Shown: in pieces, positions 1 to 12,315 of the stretch
How positions within the stretch are numbered: the first letter of the stretch is position 1
Layout of the letters: the number at the start of each line of letters is the position of its first letter
DNA from: Hydractinia symbiolongicarpus
Lineage: Eukaryota > Cnidaria > Hydrozoa > Anthoathecata > Hydractiniidae
Assembly: GCF_029227915.1 (NCBI RefSeq)
Contig: NC_079886.1
Coordinates: forward strand, 2,976,001-3,040,000
Reading direction: 5' to 3'
Length of the DNA stretch: 64,000 nucleotides
Program-made: the position numbers and the translations under genes
Notes under the pieces: generated by a model
What the model saw: only the letters and a program-made list of their open reading frames with translations
What the model was told of the DNA's origin: nothing
The model's database searches: none

Positions 1-149
1 AAGTTTAATCGCCGGCAAACAAAAACCCCCAATTTCCCGTAAATCCCGTACTCGGCCCGTATAGTCAAAAGTATACAAAAAAGGTAACCAGGGAGTAAAC
101 TGATTTCCCGAATGATTTTTTAAATTATATTTTCACCACTAAAACGCAT

Positions 150-1771
150 AAGACTTGTAGTTTTCAAAAATGTTTTCATTTTTGATGAGACCCTAAATAA
201 AAGAAGTTTAATCGCCGGCAAACGAAAACCCGCGATATCCCGTAAATCCTGAACTCGGCCCGTATAGTCAAAAGTAAACAAAAAAAGTACCCAGGGAGTA
301 AATTCATTTCCCGAAGGATTTTTTAAATTATTTTTTCACCACTAAAACGAATGAGACTTGTAGTTTTCAAAAATGTTTTCATTTTTGATGAGACCCTAAA
401 TAAAAGAAGTTTCATCGCCGGCAAACGAAAACCCGCGATTTCCCGTAAATCCCGGACTCCGCCCGTATAGTCAAAAGTATACAAAAAAGTACCCAGGGAG
501 TAAATTCATTTCCCGAACGATTTTTTAAATTATTTTTTCACCACTAAAACGAATGAGACTTGTAGTTTTCAAAAATATTTTCATTTTTGATGAGACGCTG
601 GATAAAAGAAGTTTAATCGCCGGCAAACGAAAACCCGCGATTTCCCGTAAATCCCGTACTCGGCCCGTATTGTCAAAAGTATACAAAGAAAGTACCCAGG
701 GAATAAACTCATTTCCCGAACGATTTTTTAAATTATTTTTTAACCACTAAAACGGATGAGACTTGTAGTTTTCAAAAATGTTTTCATTTTTGATGAGACC
801 CTAAATAAAAGAAGTTTAATCGCCGGCAAACGAAAACCCGCGATATCCCGTAAATCCTGAACTCGGCCCGTATAGTCAAAAGTAAACAAAAAAAGTACCC
901 AGGGAGTAAATTCATTTCCCGAAGGATTTTTTAAATTATTTTTTCACCACTAAAACGAATGAGACTTGTAGTTTTCAAAAATGTTTTCATTTTTGATGAG
1001 ACCCTAAATAAAAGAAGTTTCATCGCCGGCAAACGAAAACCCGCGATTTCCCGTAAATCCCGGACTCGGCCCGTATAGTCAAAAGTATACAAAAAAGTAC
1101 CCAGGGAGTAAATTCATTTCCCGAACGATTTTTTAAATTATTTTTTCACCACTAAAACGAATGAGACTTGTAGTTTTCAAAAATATTTTCATTTTTGATG
1201 AGACGCTGGATAAAAGAAGTTTAATCGCCGGCAAACGAAAACCCGCGATTTCCCGTAAATCCCGTACTCGGCCCGTATTGTCAAAAGTATACAAAGAAAG
1301 TACCCAGGGAATAAACTCATTTCCCGAACGATTTTTTAAATTATTTTTTAACCACTAAAACGGATGAGACTTGTAGTTTTCAAAAATGTTTTCATTTTTG
1401 ATGAGACGCTGAATAAAAGAAGTTTAATCGCCGGCCAACGAAAACCCGCGATTTCCCGTAAATCCGGTACTCGGCCCGTATAGTCGAAAGTATACAAAGA
1501 AAGTACTCAAGGAGTAAACTCATTTCCCGAATGATTTTTTAAATTATATTTTCACCACTAAAACGCATAAGACTTGTAGTTTTCAAAAATGTTTTCATTT
1601 TTGATGAGACCCTAAATAAAAGAAGTTTAATCGCCGGCAAACGAAAACCCGCGATTTCCCGTAAATCCCGGACTCGGCCCGTATAGTCAAAAGTATACAA
1701 AAAAAGTACCCAGGGAGTAAATTCATTTACCGAACGATTTTTTAAATTATTTTTTCACCACTAAAACGAAT
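150..1771 (+). repeat. Block A: 8-monomer HOR, copy 1 (1,622 bp)
   Basis: Eight monomers ordered as a triplet (tail CGATATCC/GTAAACAAAA, then TTTCATCGCC, then GCTGGATAAA), the same triplet again, one with GGCCAACG, one headed CATAAGACTTG. The triplet duplication has a 608-bp period. The next copy follows at +1,622 and matches by eye except at the first monomer head and a few bases (for example CTCCGCCC near 457). Confidence 0.85.
1380..1401. repeat. Monomer dyad symmetry (exemplar with perfect 9-bp arms)
   Basis: TCAAAAATG (1380-1388) and CATTTTTGA (1393-1401) are exact reverse complements separated by TTTT. The element recurs about every 203 bp at the same monomer position. Many copies carry a one-base change at the loop edge (TATTTTC or TCTTTTC in place of TGTTTTC), which leaves 8-bp arms. 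Other copies have TCCAAAATG, which breaks one pair. It could be a cruciform-prone site or a binding site for a dimeric protein; the sequence does not decide. Confidence 0.85.
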
Positions 1772-3393
1772 GAGACTTGTAGTTTTCAAAAATGTTTTCA
1801 TTTTTGATGAGACCCTAAATAAAAGAAGTTTAATCGCCGGCAAACGAAAACCCGCGATATCCCGTAAATCCTGAACTCGGCCCGTATAGTCAAAAGTAAA
1901 CAAAAAAAGTACCCAGGGAGTAAATTCATTTCCCGAAGGATTTTTTAAATTATTTTTTCACCACTAAAACGAATGAGACTTGTAGTTTTCAAAAATGTTT
2001 TCATTTTTGATGAGACCCTAAATAAAAGAAGTTTCATCGCCGGCAAACGAAAACCCGCGATTTCCCGTAAATCCCGGACTCGGCCCGTATAGTCAAAAGT
2101 ATACAAAAAAGTACCCAGGGAGTAAATTCATTTCCCGAACGATTTTTTAAATTATTTTTTCACCACTAAAACGAATGAGACTTGTAGTTTTCAAAAATAT
2201 TTTCATTTTTGATGAGACGCTGGATAAAAGAAGTTTAATCGCCGGCAAACGAAAACCCGCGATTTCCCGTAAATCCCGTACTCGGCCCGTATTGTCAAAA
2301 GTATACAAAGAAAGTACCCAGGGAATAAACTCATTTCCCGAACGATTTTTTAAATTATTTTTTAACCACTAAAACGGATGAGACTTGTAGTTTTCAAAAA
2401 TGTTTTCATTTTTGATGAGACCCTAAATAAAAGAAGTTTAATCGCCGGCAAACGAAAACCCGCGATATCCCGTAAATCCTGAACTCGGCCCGTATAGTCA
2501 AAAGTAAACAAAAAAAGTACCCAGGGAGTAAATTCATTTCCCGAAGGATTTTTTAAATTATTTTTTCACCACTAAAACGAATGAGACTTGTAGTTTTCAA
2601 AAATGTTTTCATTTTTGATGAGACCCTAAATAAAAGAAGTTTCATCGCCGGCAAACGAAAACCCGCGATTTCCCGTAAATCCCGGACTCGGCCCGTATAG
2701 TCAAAAGTATACAAAAAAGTACCCAGGGAGTAAATTCATTTCCCGAACGATTTTTTAAATTATTTTTTCACCACTAAAACGAATGAGACTTGTAGTTTTC
2801 AAAAATATTTTCATTTTTGATGAGACGCTGGATAAAAGAAGTTTAATCGCCGGCAAACGAAAACCCGCGATTTCCCGTAAATCCCGTACTCGGCCCGTAT
2901 TGTCAAAAGTATACAAAGAAAGTACCCAGGGAATAAACTCATTTCCCGAACGATTTTTTAAATTATTTTTTAACCACTAAAACGGATGAGACTTGTAGTT
3001 TTCAAAAATGTTTTCATTTTTGATGAGACGCTGAATAAAAGAAGTTTAATCGCCGGCCAACGAAAACCCGCGATTTCCCGTAAATCCGGTACTCGGCCCG
3101 TATAGTCGAAAGTATACAAAGAAAGTACTCAAGGAGTAAACTCATTTCCCGAATGATTTTTTAAATTATATTTTCACCACTAAAACGCATAAGACTTGTA
3201 GTTTTCAAAAATGTTTTCATTTTTGATGAGACCCTAAATAAAAGAAGTTTAATCGCCGGCAAACGAAAACCCGCGATTTCCCGTAAATCCCGGACTCGGC
3301 CCGTATAGTCAAAAGTATACAAAAAAAGTACCCAGGGAGTAAATTCATTTACCGAACGATTTTTTAAATTATTTTTTCACCACTAAAACGAAT
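1772..3393 (+). repeat. Block A: 8-monomer HOR, copy 2 (1,622 bp)
   Basis: Same monomer order as the preceding unit: triplet, triplet, GGCCAACG monomer, CATAAG monomer. The first monomer has the CGAATGAG head, whereas copy 1 begins with a CATAAG head fused to the same tail. Confidence 0.85.
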
Positions 3394-5016
3394 GAGACTT
3401 GTAGTTTTCAAAAATGTTTTCATTTTTGATGAGACCCTAAATAAAAGAAGTTTAATCGCCGGCAAACGAAAACCCGCGATTTCCCGTAAATCCCGGACTC
3501 GGCCCGTATAGTCAAAAGTATACAAAAAAAGTACCCAAGGAGTAAATTCATTTCCCGAACGATTTTTTAAATTATTTTTTCACCACTAAAACGAATGAGA
3601 CTTGTAGTTTTCAAAAATATTTTCATTTTTGATGAGACGCTGAATAAAAGAAGTTTAATCGCCGGCAAACGAAAACCCGCGATTTCCCGTAAATCCCGTA
3701 CTCGGCCCGTATTGTCAAAAGTATACAAAGAAAGTACCCAGGGAATAAACTCATTTCCCGAACGATTTTTTAAATTATTTTTTCACCACTAAAACGCATG
3801 AGACTTGTAGTTTTCAAAAATTTTTTCATTTTTGATGAGACGCTGAATAAAAGAAGTTTAATCGCCGGTAAACGAAAACCCGCGATTTCCCGTAAATCCC
3901 GTACTCGGCCCGTATTGTCAAAAGTATACAAAGAAAGTACCCAGGGAATAAACTCATTTCCCGAACGATTTTTTAAATTATTTTTTCACCACTAAAACGC
4001 ATGAGACTTGTAGTTTTCAAAAATGTTTTCATTTTTGATGAGACGCTGAATAAAAGAAGTTTAATCGCCGGTAAACGAAAACCCGCGATATCCCGTAAAT
4101 CCTGAACTCGGCCCGTATAGTCAAAAGTAAACAAAAAAAGTACCCAGGGAGTAAATTCATTTCCCGAAGGATTTTTTAAATTATTTTTTCACCACTAAAA
4201 CGAATGAGACTTGTAGTTTTCAAAAATGTTTTCATTTTTGATGAGACCCTAAATAAAAGAAGTTTCATCGCCGGCAAACGAAAACCCGCGATTTCCCGTA
4301 AATCCCGGACTCGGCCCGTATAGTCAAAAGTATACAAAAAAGTACCCAGGGAGTAAATTCATTTCCCGAACGATTTTTTAAATTATTTTTTCACCACTAA
4401 AACGAATGAGACTTGTAGTTTTCAAAAATATTTTCATTTTTGATGAGACGCTGGATAAAAGAAGTTTAATCGCCGGCAAACGAAAACCCGCGATTTCCCG
4501 TAAATCCCGTACTCGGCCCGTATTGTCAAAAGTATACAAAGAAAGTACCCAGGGAATAAACTCATTTCCCGAACGATTTTTTAAATTATTTTTTAACCAC
4601 TAAAACGGATGAGACTTGTAGTTTTCAAAAATGTTTTCATTTTTGATGAGACGCTGAATAAAAGAAGTTTAATCGCCGGCCAACGAAAACCCGCGATTTC
4701 CCGTAAATCCGGTACTCGGCCCGTATAGTCGAAAGTATACAAAGAAAGTACTCAAGGAGTAAACTCATTTCCCGAATGATTTTTTAAATTATATTTTCAC
4801 CACTAAAACGCATAAGACTTGTAGTTTTCAAAAATGTTTTCATTTTTGATGAGACCCTAAATAAAAGAAGTTTAATCGCCGGCAAACGAAAACCCGCGAT
4901 TTCCCGTAAATCCCGGACTCGGCCCGTATAGTCAAAAGTATACAAAAAAAGTACCCAGGGAGTAAATTCATTTACCGAACGATTTTTTAAATTATTTTTT
5001 CACCACTAAAACGAAT
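3394..5016 (+). repeat. Block A: variant 8-monomer HOR, copy 3 (1,623 bp)
   Basis: The first monomers are replaced by a set with CCCAAGGAGTAAATTC, CGCTGAATAAA/GGGAATAAAC and CGGTAAACG. The last five monomers (4003-5016) repeat 2380-3393. This register itself starts again at 5017, where three more monomers (5017-5625) match 3394-4002 before the pattern changes. Confidence 0.8.
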
Positions 5017-5625
5017 GAGACTTGTAGTTTTCAAAAATGTTTTCATTTTTGATGAGACCCTAAATAAAAGAAGTTTAATCGCCGGCAAACGAAAACCCGC
5101 GATTTCCCGTAAATCCCGGACTCGGCCCGTATAGTCAAAAGTATACAAAAAAAGTACCCAAGGAGTAAATTCATTTCCCGAACGATTTTTTAAATTATTT
5201 TTTCACCACTAAAACGAATGAGACTTGTAGTTTTCAAAAATATTTTCATTTTTGATGAGACGCTGAATAAAAGAAGTTTAATCGCCGGCAAACGAAAACC
5301 CGCGATTTCCCGTAAATCCCGTACTCGGCCCGTATTGTCAAAAGTATACAAAGAAAGTACCCAGGGAATAAACTCATTTCCCGAACGATTTTTTAAATTA
5401 TTTTTTCACCACTAAAACGCATGAGACTTGTAGTTTTCAAAAAATTTTTCATTTTTGATGAGACGCTGAATAAAAGAAGTTTAATCGCCGGTAAACGAAA
5501 ACCCGCGATTTCCCGTAAATCCCGTACTCGGCCCGTATTGTCAAAAGTATACAAAGAAAGTACCCAGGGAATAAACTCATTTCCCGAACGATTTTTTAAA
5601 TTATTTTTTCACCACTAAAACGCAT
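5017..5625 (+). repeat. Block A: partial HOR copy (3 monomers)
   Basis: Three monomers repeat 3394-4002 at a distance of 1,623 bp. The next monomer, with CTGAACAAAAG at 5670, belongs to a different order, so this is the edge of the 8-monomer HOR. Confidence 0.75.
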
Positions 5626-7044
5626 GAGACTTGTAGTTTTCAAAAATGTTTTCATTTTTGATGAGACGCTGAACAAAAGAAGTTTAATTGCCGGCAAACG
5701 AAAACCCGCGATTTCCCGTAAATCCCTACTCGGCCCGTACAGTCAAAAGTACACAAAAAAGGACCCAGGGAGTAAACTGATTTCCCGAATGATTTTTTAA
5801 ATTATTTTTTCACCACTAAAACGCATGAGACTTGTAGTTTTCCAAAATGTTTTCATTTTTGATGAGACGCTGAATAAAAGAAGTTTAATCGCCGGCAAAC
5901 GAAAACCCGCGATTTCCTGTAAATCCCGGGCTTGGCCCGTATAGTCAAAAGTATACAAAGAAAGTACCCAGGGAGTAAACTCATTTCCCGAACGATTTTT
6001 TAAATTATTTTTTCACCACTAAAACGAATGAGACTTGTAGTTTTCAAAAATGTTTTCATTTTTGATGAGACCCTAAATAAAAGAAGTTTAATCGCCGGCA
6101 AACGAAAACCCGCGATTTCCCGTAAATCCCGGACTCGGCCCGTATAGTCAAAAGTATACAAAAAAAGTACCCAGGGAGTAAATTCATTTCCCGAACGATT
6201 TTTTAAATTATTTTTTCACCACTAAAACGAATGAGACTTGTAGTTTTCAAAAATATTTTCATTTTTGATGAGACGCTGAATAAAAGAAGTTTAATCGCCG
6301 GAAAACGAAAACCCGCGATTTCCCGTGAATCCCGTACTCGGTCCGTATTGTCAAAAGTATACAAAGAAAGCATCCAGGGAATAAACTCATTTCCCGAACG
6401 ATTTTTTAAATTATTTTTTCACCACTAAAACGCATGAGACTTGTAGTTTTCAAAAATGTTTTCATTTTTGATGAGACGCTGATTAAAAGAAGTTTAATTG
6501 CCGGCAAACGAAAACCCGCGATTTCCCGTAAATCCCGGACTCGGCCATTATAGTCAAAAGTATACAAAAAAAGTACCCAGGGAGTAAATTCATTTCCCGA
6601 ACGATTTTTTAAATTATTTTTTCCCCACTAAAACGAATGAGACTTGTAGTTTTCAAAAATATTTTCATTTTTGATGAGACGCTGAATAAAAGAAGTTTAA
6701 TCGCCGGCAAACGAAAACCCGCGATTTCCCGTAAATCCCGTACTCGGCCCGTATTGTCAAAAGTATACAAAGAAAGTACCCAGGGAATAAACTCATTTCC
6801 CGAACGATTTTTTAAATTATTTTTTCACCACTAAAACGCATGAGACTTGTAGTTTTTAAAAATTTTTTCATTTTTAATGAGACGCTGAATAAAAGAAGTT
6901 TAATCGCCGGTAAACGAAAACCCTCGATTTCCCGTAAATCCCGTACTCGGCCCGTATTGTCAAAAGTATACAAAGAAAGTACCCAGGGAATAAACTCATT
7001 TCCCGAACGATTTTTTAAATTATTTTTTCACCACTAAAACGCAT
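5626..7044 (+). repeat. Block B: 7-monomer unit (1,419 bp)
   Basis: The rare CTGAACAAAAG with AATCCCTACTCGG (one base shorter than usual) appears at 5670 and again at 7089. This gives a 1,419-bp, 7-monomer period. The second copy keeps the order for about two monomers (7045-7449) and then switches to a class with CTTGCAG and GAAACGCTAAATTAAAG. Confidence 0.75.
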
Positions 7045-9883
7045 GAGACTTGTAGTTTTCAAAAATGTTTTCATTTTTGATGAGACGCTGAACAAAAGAA
7101 GTATAATTGCCGGCAAACGAAAACCCGCGATTTCCCGTAAATCCCTACTCGGCCCGTACAGTCAAAAGTACACAAAAAAAGGACCCAGGGAGTAAACTGA
7201 TTTCCCGAATGATTTTTTAAATTATTTTTTCACCACTAAAACGCATGAGACTTGTAGTTTTCCAAAATGTTTTCATTTTTGATGAGAGGGTGAATAAAAG
7301 AAGTTTAATCGCCGGCAAACGAAAACCCGCGATTTCCTGTAAATCCCGGGCTTGGCCCGTATAGTCAAAAGTATACAAAGAAAGTACCCAGGGAGTAAAC
7401 TCATTTCCCGAACGTTTTTTTAAATTATTTTTTCACCACTAAAACGCATGAGACTTGCAGTTTTCAAAAATGCTTTCATTTTTGATGAAACGCTAAATTA
7501 AAGAAGTTTAATCTCCGGCAAATGAAAACCCGCGATTTCCCTTAAATCCCGGACTCGGCCTGTATAGTCAAAAGTATACAAAGAAAGTACCCTGCGAGTA
7601 AATTCATTTCCCGAACGATTTTTTAAATTATTTTTTCACAACTAAAACGCATGAGACTTGTAGTTTTCAAAATTAATTTCATTTTTGATGAGACGCTGAA
7701 TAAAAGAAGTTTAATCGCCGGCAAACGAGAACCCGCGATTTCCCGTAAATCCCGTACTCGACCCGTATAGTCAAAAGTATACAAAAAAGTACCCAGGGAG
7801 TAAATTCATTTCTTGAATGATTTTTTAAATTATTTTTTCACCACTAAAACGCATTAGACTTGTAGTTTTCAAAAATATTTTCATTTTTGATGAGACGCTG
7901 AATAAAAGAAGTTTAATCGCCGGCAAACAAAAACCCGCGATTTCCCGTAAATCCCGTACTCGGCCCGTATAGTCAAAAGTACACAAAAAAAGGACCCAGG
8001 GAGTAAACTGATTTCCCGAATGATTTTTTAAATTATTTTTTCACCACTAAAACGCATGAGACTTGTAGTTTTCCAAAATGTTTTCATTTTTGATGAGACG
8101 CTGAATAAAAGAAGTTTAATCGCCGGCAAACGAAAACCCGCAATTTCCTGTAAATCCCGGGCTTGGCCCGTATAGTCAAAAGTATACAAAGAAAGTACCC
8201 AGGGAGTAAACTCAATTCCCGAACGATTTTTTAAATTATTTTTTCACCACTAAAACGCATGAGACTTGCAGTTTTCAAAAATGCTTTCATTTTTGATGAA
8301 ACGCTAAATTAAAGAAGTTTAATCGCCGGCAAACGAAAACCCGCGATTTCCCGTAAATCCCGGACTCGGCCCGTATAGTCAAAAGTATACAAAGAAAGTA
8401 CCCTGCGAGTAAATTCATTTCCCGAACGATTTTTTAAATTATTTTTTCACCACTAAAACGCATGAGACTTGTAGTTTTCAAAATTAATGTCATTTTTGGT
8501 GAGACGCTGAATAAAAGAAGTTTAATCGCCGGCAAACGAGAATCCGCGATTTCCCGTAAATCCCGGACTCGGCCGTATAGTCAAAAGTATACAAAGAAAG
8601 TACCCTGCGAGTAAATTCATTTCCCGAACGATTTTTTAAATTATTTTTTCACCACTAAAACGCATGAGACTTATAGTTTTCAAAATTAATTTCATTTTTG
8701 ATGAGACGCTGAATAAAAGAAGTTTAATCGCCGGCAAACGAGAACCCGCAATTTCCCGTAAATCCCGTACTCGGCCCGTATAGTCAAAAGTATACAAAAA
8801 AAGTACCCAGGGAGTAAATTCATTTCTTGAATGATTTTTTAAATTATTTTTTCACCACTAAAACGCATGAGACTTGTAGTTTTAAAAAATATTTTCATTT
8901 TTGATGAGACGCTGAATAAAAGAAGTTTAATCGCCGGCAAACAAAAACCCGCGATTTTCCGTAAATCCCGTACTCGGCCCGTATTGTCAAAAGGATACAA
9001 AGAAAGTACCCAGGGAATAAACTTATTTCCCGAACGATTTTTTAAATTATTTTTTCACCACTAAAACGCATGAGACTTGAAGTTTTCAAAAATGTTTTCA
9101 TTTTTGATGAGACGCTGAATAAAAGAAGTTTAATTGCCGGCAAACGAAAACCCGCGATTTCCCGTAAATCCCGTACTCGGCCCGTACAGTCAAAAGTACA
9201 CAAAAAAAGGACCCAGGGAGTAAACTGATTTCCCGAATGATTTTTTAAATTATTTTTTCACCACTAAAACGCATGAGACTTGTAGTTTTCCAAAATGTTT
9301 TCATTTTTGATGAGACGCTGAATAAAAGAAGTTTAATCGCCGGCAAACGAAAACCCGCGATTTCCTGTAAATGCCGGGCTTGGCCCGTATAGTCAAAAGT
9401 ATACAAAGAAAGTACCCAGGGAGTAAACTCATTTCCCGAACGATTTTTTAAATTATTTTTTCACCACTAAAACGCATGAGACTTGCAGTTTTCAAAAATG
9501 TTTTCATTTTTGATGAGACGCTGAATAAAAGAAGTTTAATTGCCGGCAAACGAAAACCCGCTATTTCCCGTAAATCCCGTACTCGGCCCGTACAGTCAAA
9601 AGTACACAAAAAAAGGACCCAGGGAGTAAACTGATTTCCCGAATGATTTTTTAAATTATTTTTTCACCACTAAAACGCATGAGACTTGTAGTTTTCCAAA
9701 ATGTTTTCATTTTTGATGAGACGCTGAATAAAAGAAGTTTAATCGCCGGCAAACAAAAACCCGCGATTTCCTGTAAATCCCGGGCTTGGCCCGTATAGTC
9801 AAAAGTATACAAAGAAAGTACCCAAGGAGTAAACTCATTTCCCGAACGATTTCTATAATTATTTTTTCACCACTAAAACGCAT
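7045..9883 (+). repeat. Block B: mixed monomers with an 811-bp, 4-monomer period
   Basis: The CTTGCAG ... ATGCTTTC ... GAAACGCTAAATTAAAG monomer occurs at 7450 and 8261, a four-monomer spacing. It is interleaved with AAATTAATTT monomers and TTTCCAAAATG monomers. Between about 9,070 and 9,880 two monomer types alternate (GTACACAAAAAAAGG linker, then CCGGGCTTGG). Order is less regular than in neighbouring blocks. Confidence 0.7.
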
Positions 9884-10695
9884 GAGACTTGCAGTTTTCA
9901 AAAATTAATTTCATTTTTGATGAGACGCTGAATAAAAGAAGTTTAATCGCCGGCAAACGAGAACCCGCGATTTCCCGTATATTCCGGACTCGGCCGTATA
10001 GTCAAAAGTATACAAAGAAAGTACCCTGCGAGTAAATTCATTTCCCGAACGATTTTTTAAATTATTTTTTCACCACTAAAACGCATGAGACTTGTAGTTT
10101 TCAAAATTAATTTCATTTTTGATGAGACGCTGAATAAAAGAAGTTTAATCGCCGGCAAACGAGAACCCGCGATTTCCCGTAAATCCCGTACTCGGCCCGT
10201 ATAGTCAAAAGTATACAAAAAAAGTACCCAGGGAGTAAATTCATTTCTTGAATGATTTTTTAAATTATTTTTTCACCACTAAAACGCATGAGACTTGTAG
10301 TTTTCAAAAATATTTTCATTTTTGATGAGACGCTGAATAAAAGAAGTTTAATCGCCGGCAAACAAAAACCCGCGATTTCCCGTAAATCCCGTACTCGGCC
10401 TGTATAGTCAAAAGTATACAAAGAAAGTACCCAGGGAGTAAACTCATTTCCCGAACAATTTTTTATATTATTTTTTCACCACTAAAATGCATGAGACTTG
10501 TAGTTTTCAAAAATGTTTTCATTTTTGATGAGACGCTGAATAAAAGAAGTTTAATTGCCGGCAAAGGAAAACCCGCGATTTTCCGTAAATCCCGTACTCA
10601 GCCAGTATAGTCAAAAGTACCCAAAAAAAGTACCCAGGGAGTAAACTGATTTCCCGAATGATTTTTTAAATTATTTTTTCACCACTAAAACGCAT
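9884..10695 (+). repeat. Block C: 4-monomer HOR, copy 1 (812 bp)
   Basis: Order is two AAATTAATTT monomers, one monomer with the CCTGTATAG cassette and GAACAATTTTTTATATT tract, and one headed AATGCATGAG with GGCAAAGG and CTCAGCCAGTATAG. The first copy has one extra A in the dyad. Confidence 0.8.
10104..10113. repeat. Alternative dyad AAATTAATTT in the block B/C monomer class
   Basis: In a class common between about 7.65 and 16.2 kb, the dyad region reads TCAAAATTAATTTC, which contains the perfect 10-bp palindrome AAATTAATTT. It stands where other classes have the 8-9 bp armed dyad. The class also carries GAGAACCCG in place of GAAAACCCG, and several copies end with CCCTGCGAGTAAATTC. Confidence 0.8.
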
Positions 10696-11505
10696 GAGAC
10701 TTGTAGTTTTCAAAATTAATTTCATTTTTGATGAGACGCTGAATAAAAGAAGTTTAATCGCCGGCAAACGAGAACCCGCGATTTCCCGTAAATCCCGGAC
10801 TCGGCCGTATAGTCAAAAGTATACAAAGAAAGTACCCTGCGAGTAAATTCATTTCCCGAACGATTTTTTAAATTATTTTTTCACCACTAAAACGCATGAG
10901 ACTTGTAGTTTTCAAAATTAATTTTATTTTTGATGAGACGCTGAATAAAAGAAGTTTAATCGCCGGCAAACGAGAACCCGCGATTTCCCGTAAATCCCGT
11001 ACTCGGCCCGTATAGTCAAAGTATACAAAAAAAGTACCCAGGGAGTAAATTCATTTCTTGAATGATTTTTTAAATTATTTTTTCACCACTAAAACGCATG
11101 AGACTTGTAGTTTTCAAAAATATTTTCATTTTTGATGAGACGCTGAATAAAAGAAGTTTAATCGCCGGCAAACAAAAACCCGCGATTTCCCGTAAATCCC
11201 GTACTCGGCCTGTATAGTCAAAAGTATACAAAGAAAGTACCCAGGGAGTAAACTCATTTCCCGAACAATTTTTTATATTATTTTTTCACCACTAAAATGC
11301 ATGAGACTTGTAGTTTTCAAAAATGTTTTCATTTTTGATGAGACGCTGAATAAAAGAAGTTTAATTGCCGGCAAAGGAAAACCCGCGATTTCCCGTAAAT
11401 CCCGTACTCAGCCAGTATAGTCAAAAGTACCCAAAAAAAGTACCCAGGGAGTAAACTGATTTCCCGAATGATTTTTTAAATTATTTTTTCACCACTAAAA
11501 CGCAT
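10696..11505 (+). repeat. Block C: 4-monomer HOR, copy 2 (810 bp)
   Basis: Same four-monomer order as the preceding unit, ending with the AATGCATGAG / CTCAGCCAGTATAG monomer. The unit recurs in modified form at 11,506-12,315 (four monomers) and 12,316-13,328 (five monomers), where a GAAACGCTAAATTAAAG / CCTGGAATCGG monomer takes the first place. Confidence 0.8.
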
Positions 11506-12315
11506 GAGACTTGTAGTTTTCAAAAATGTTTTCATTTTTGATGAAACGCTAAATTAAAGAAGTTTAATCGCCGGCAAACGAAAACCCGCGATTTCCCGTA
11601 AATCCTGGAATCGGCCCGTATAGTCAAAAGTATACAAAAAAGTCCCCAGGGAGTAAATTCATTTCCCGAATAATTTTTTAAATTATTTTTTCACCACTAA
11701 GACGCATGAGACTTGTAGTTTTCAAAAATATTTTCATTTTTGATGAGACGCTGAATAAAAGAAGTTTAATCGCCGGCAAACGAGAACCCGCGATTTCCCG
11801 TAAATCCCGGACTCGGCCGTATAGTCAAAAGTATACAAAGAAAGTACCCTGCGAGTAAATTCATTTCCCGAACGATTTTTTAAATTATTTTTTTACCACT
11901 AAAACGCATGAAACTTGTAGTTTTCAAAATTAATTTCATTTTTGATGAGACGCTGAATAAAAGAAGTTTAATCGCCGGCAAACGAGAACCCGCGATTTCC
12001 CGTAAATCCCGTACTCGGCCTGTATAGTCAAAAGTATACAAAGAAAGTACCCAGGGAGTAAACTCATTTCCCGAACAATTTTTTATATTATTTTTTCACC
12101 ACTAAAATGCATGAGACTTGTAGTTTTCAAAAATGTTTTCATTTTTGATGAGACGCTGAATAAAAGAAGTTTAATTGCCGGCAAAGGAAAACCCGCGATT
12201 TCCCGTAAATCCCGTACTCAGCCAGTATAGTCAAAAGTACCCCAAAAAAGTACCCAGGGAGTAAACTGATTTCCCGAATGATTTTTTAAATTATTTTTTC
12301 ACCAATAAAACGCAT

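Noticed and set aside
553-750. Recurrent 65-codon plus-strand open frame (MRLVVFKNIFIF...), about 13 near-identical copies in 0.5-9.1 kb
   Set aside because: It spans just one monomer and is copied only because the HOR is copied. 203 is not a multiple of 3, so the frame breaks in the next monomer. There is no consistent start context, domain or codon signature, and single-base class changes open or close it freely.
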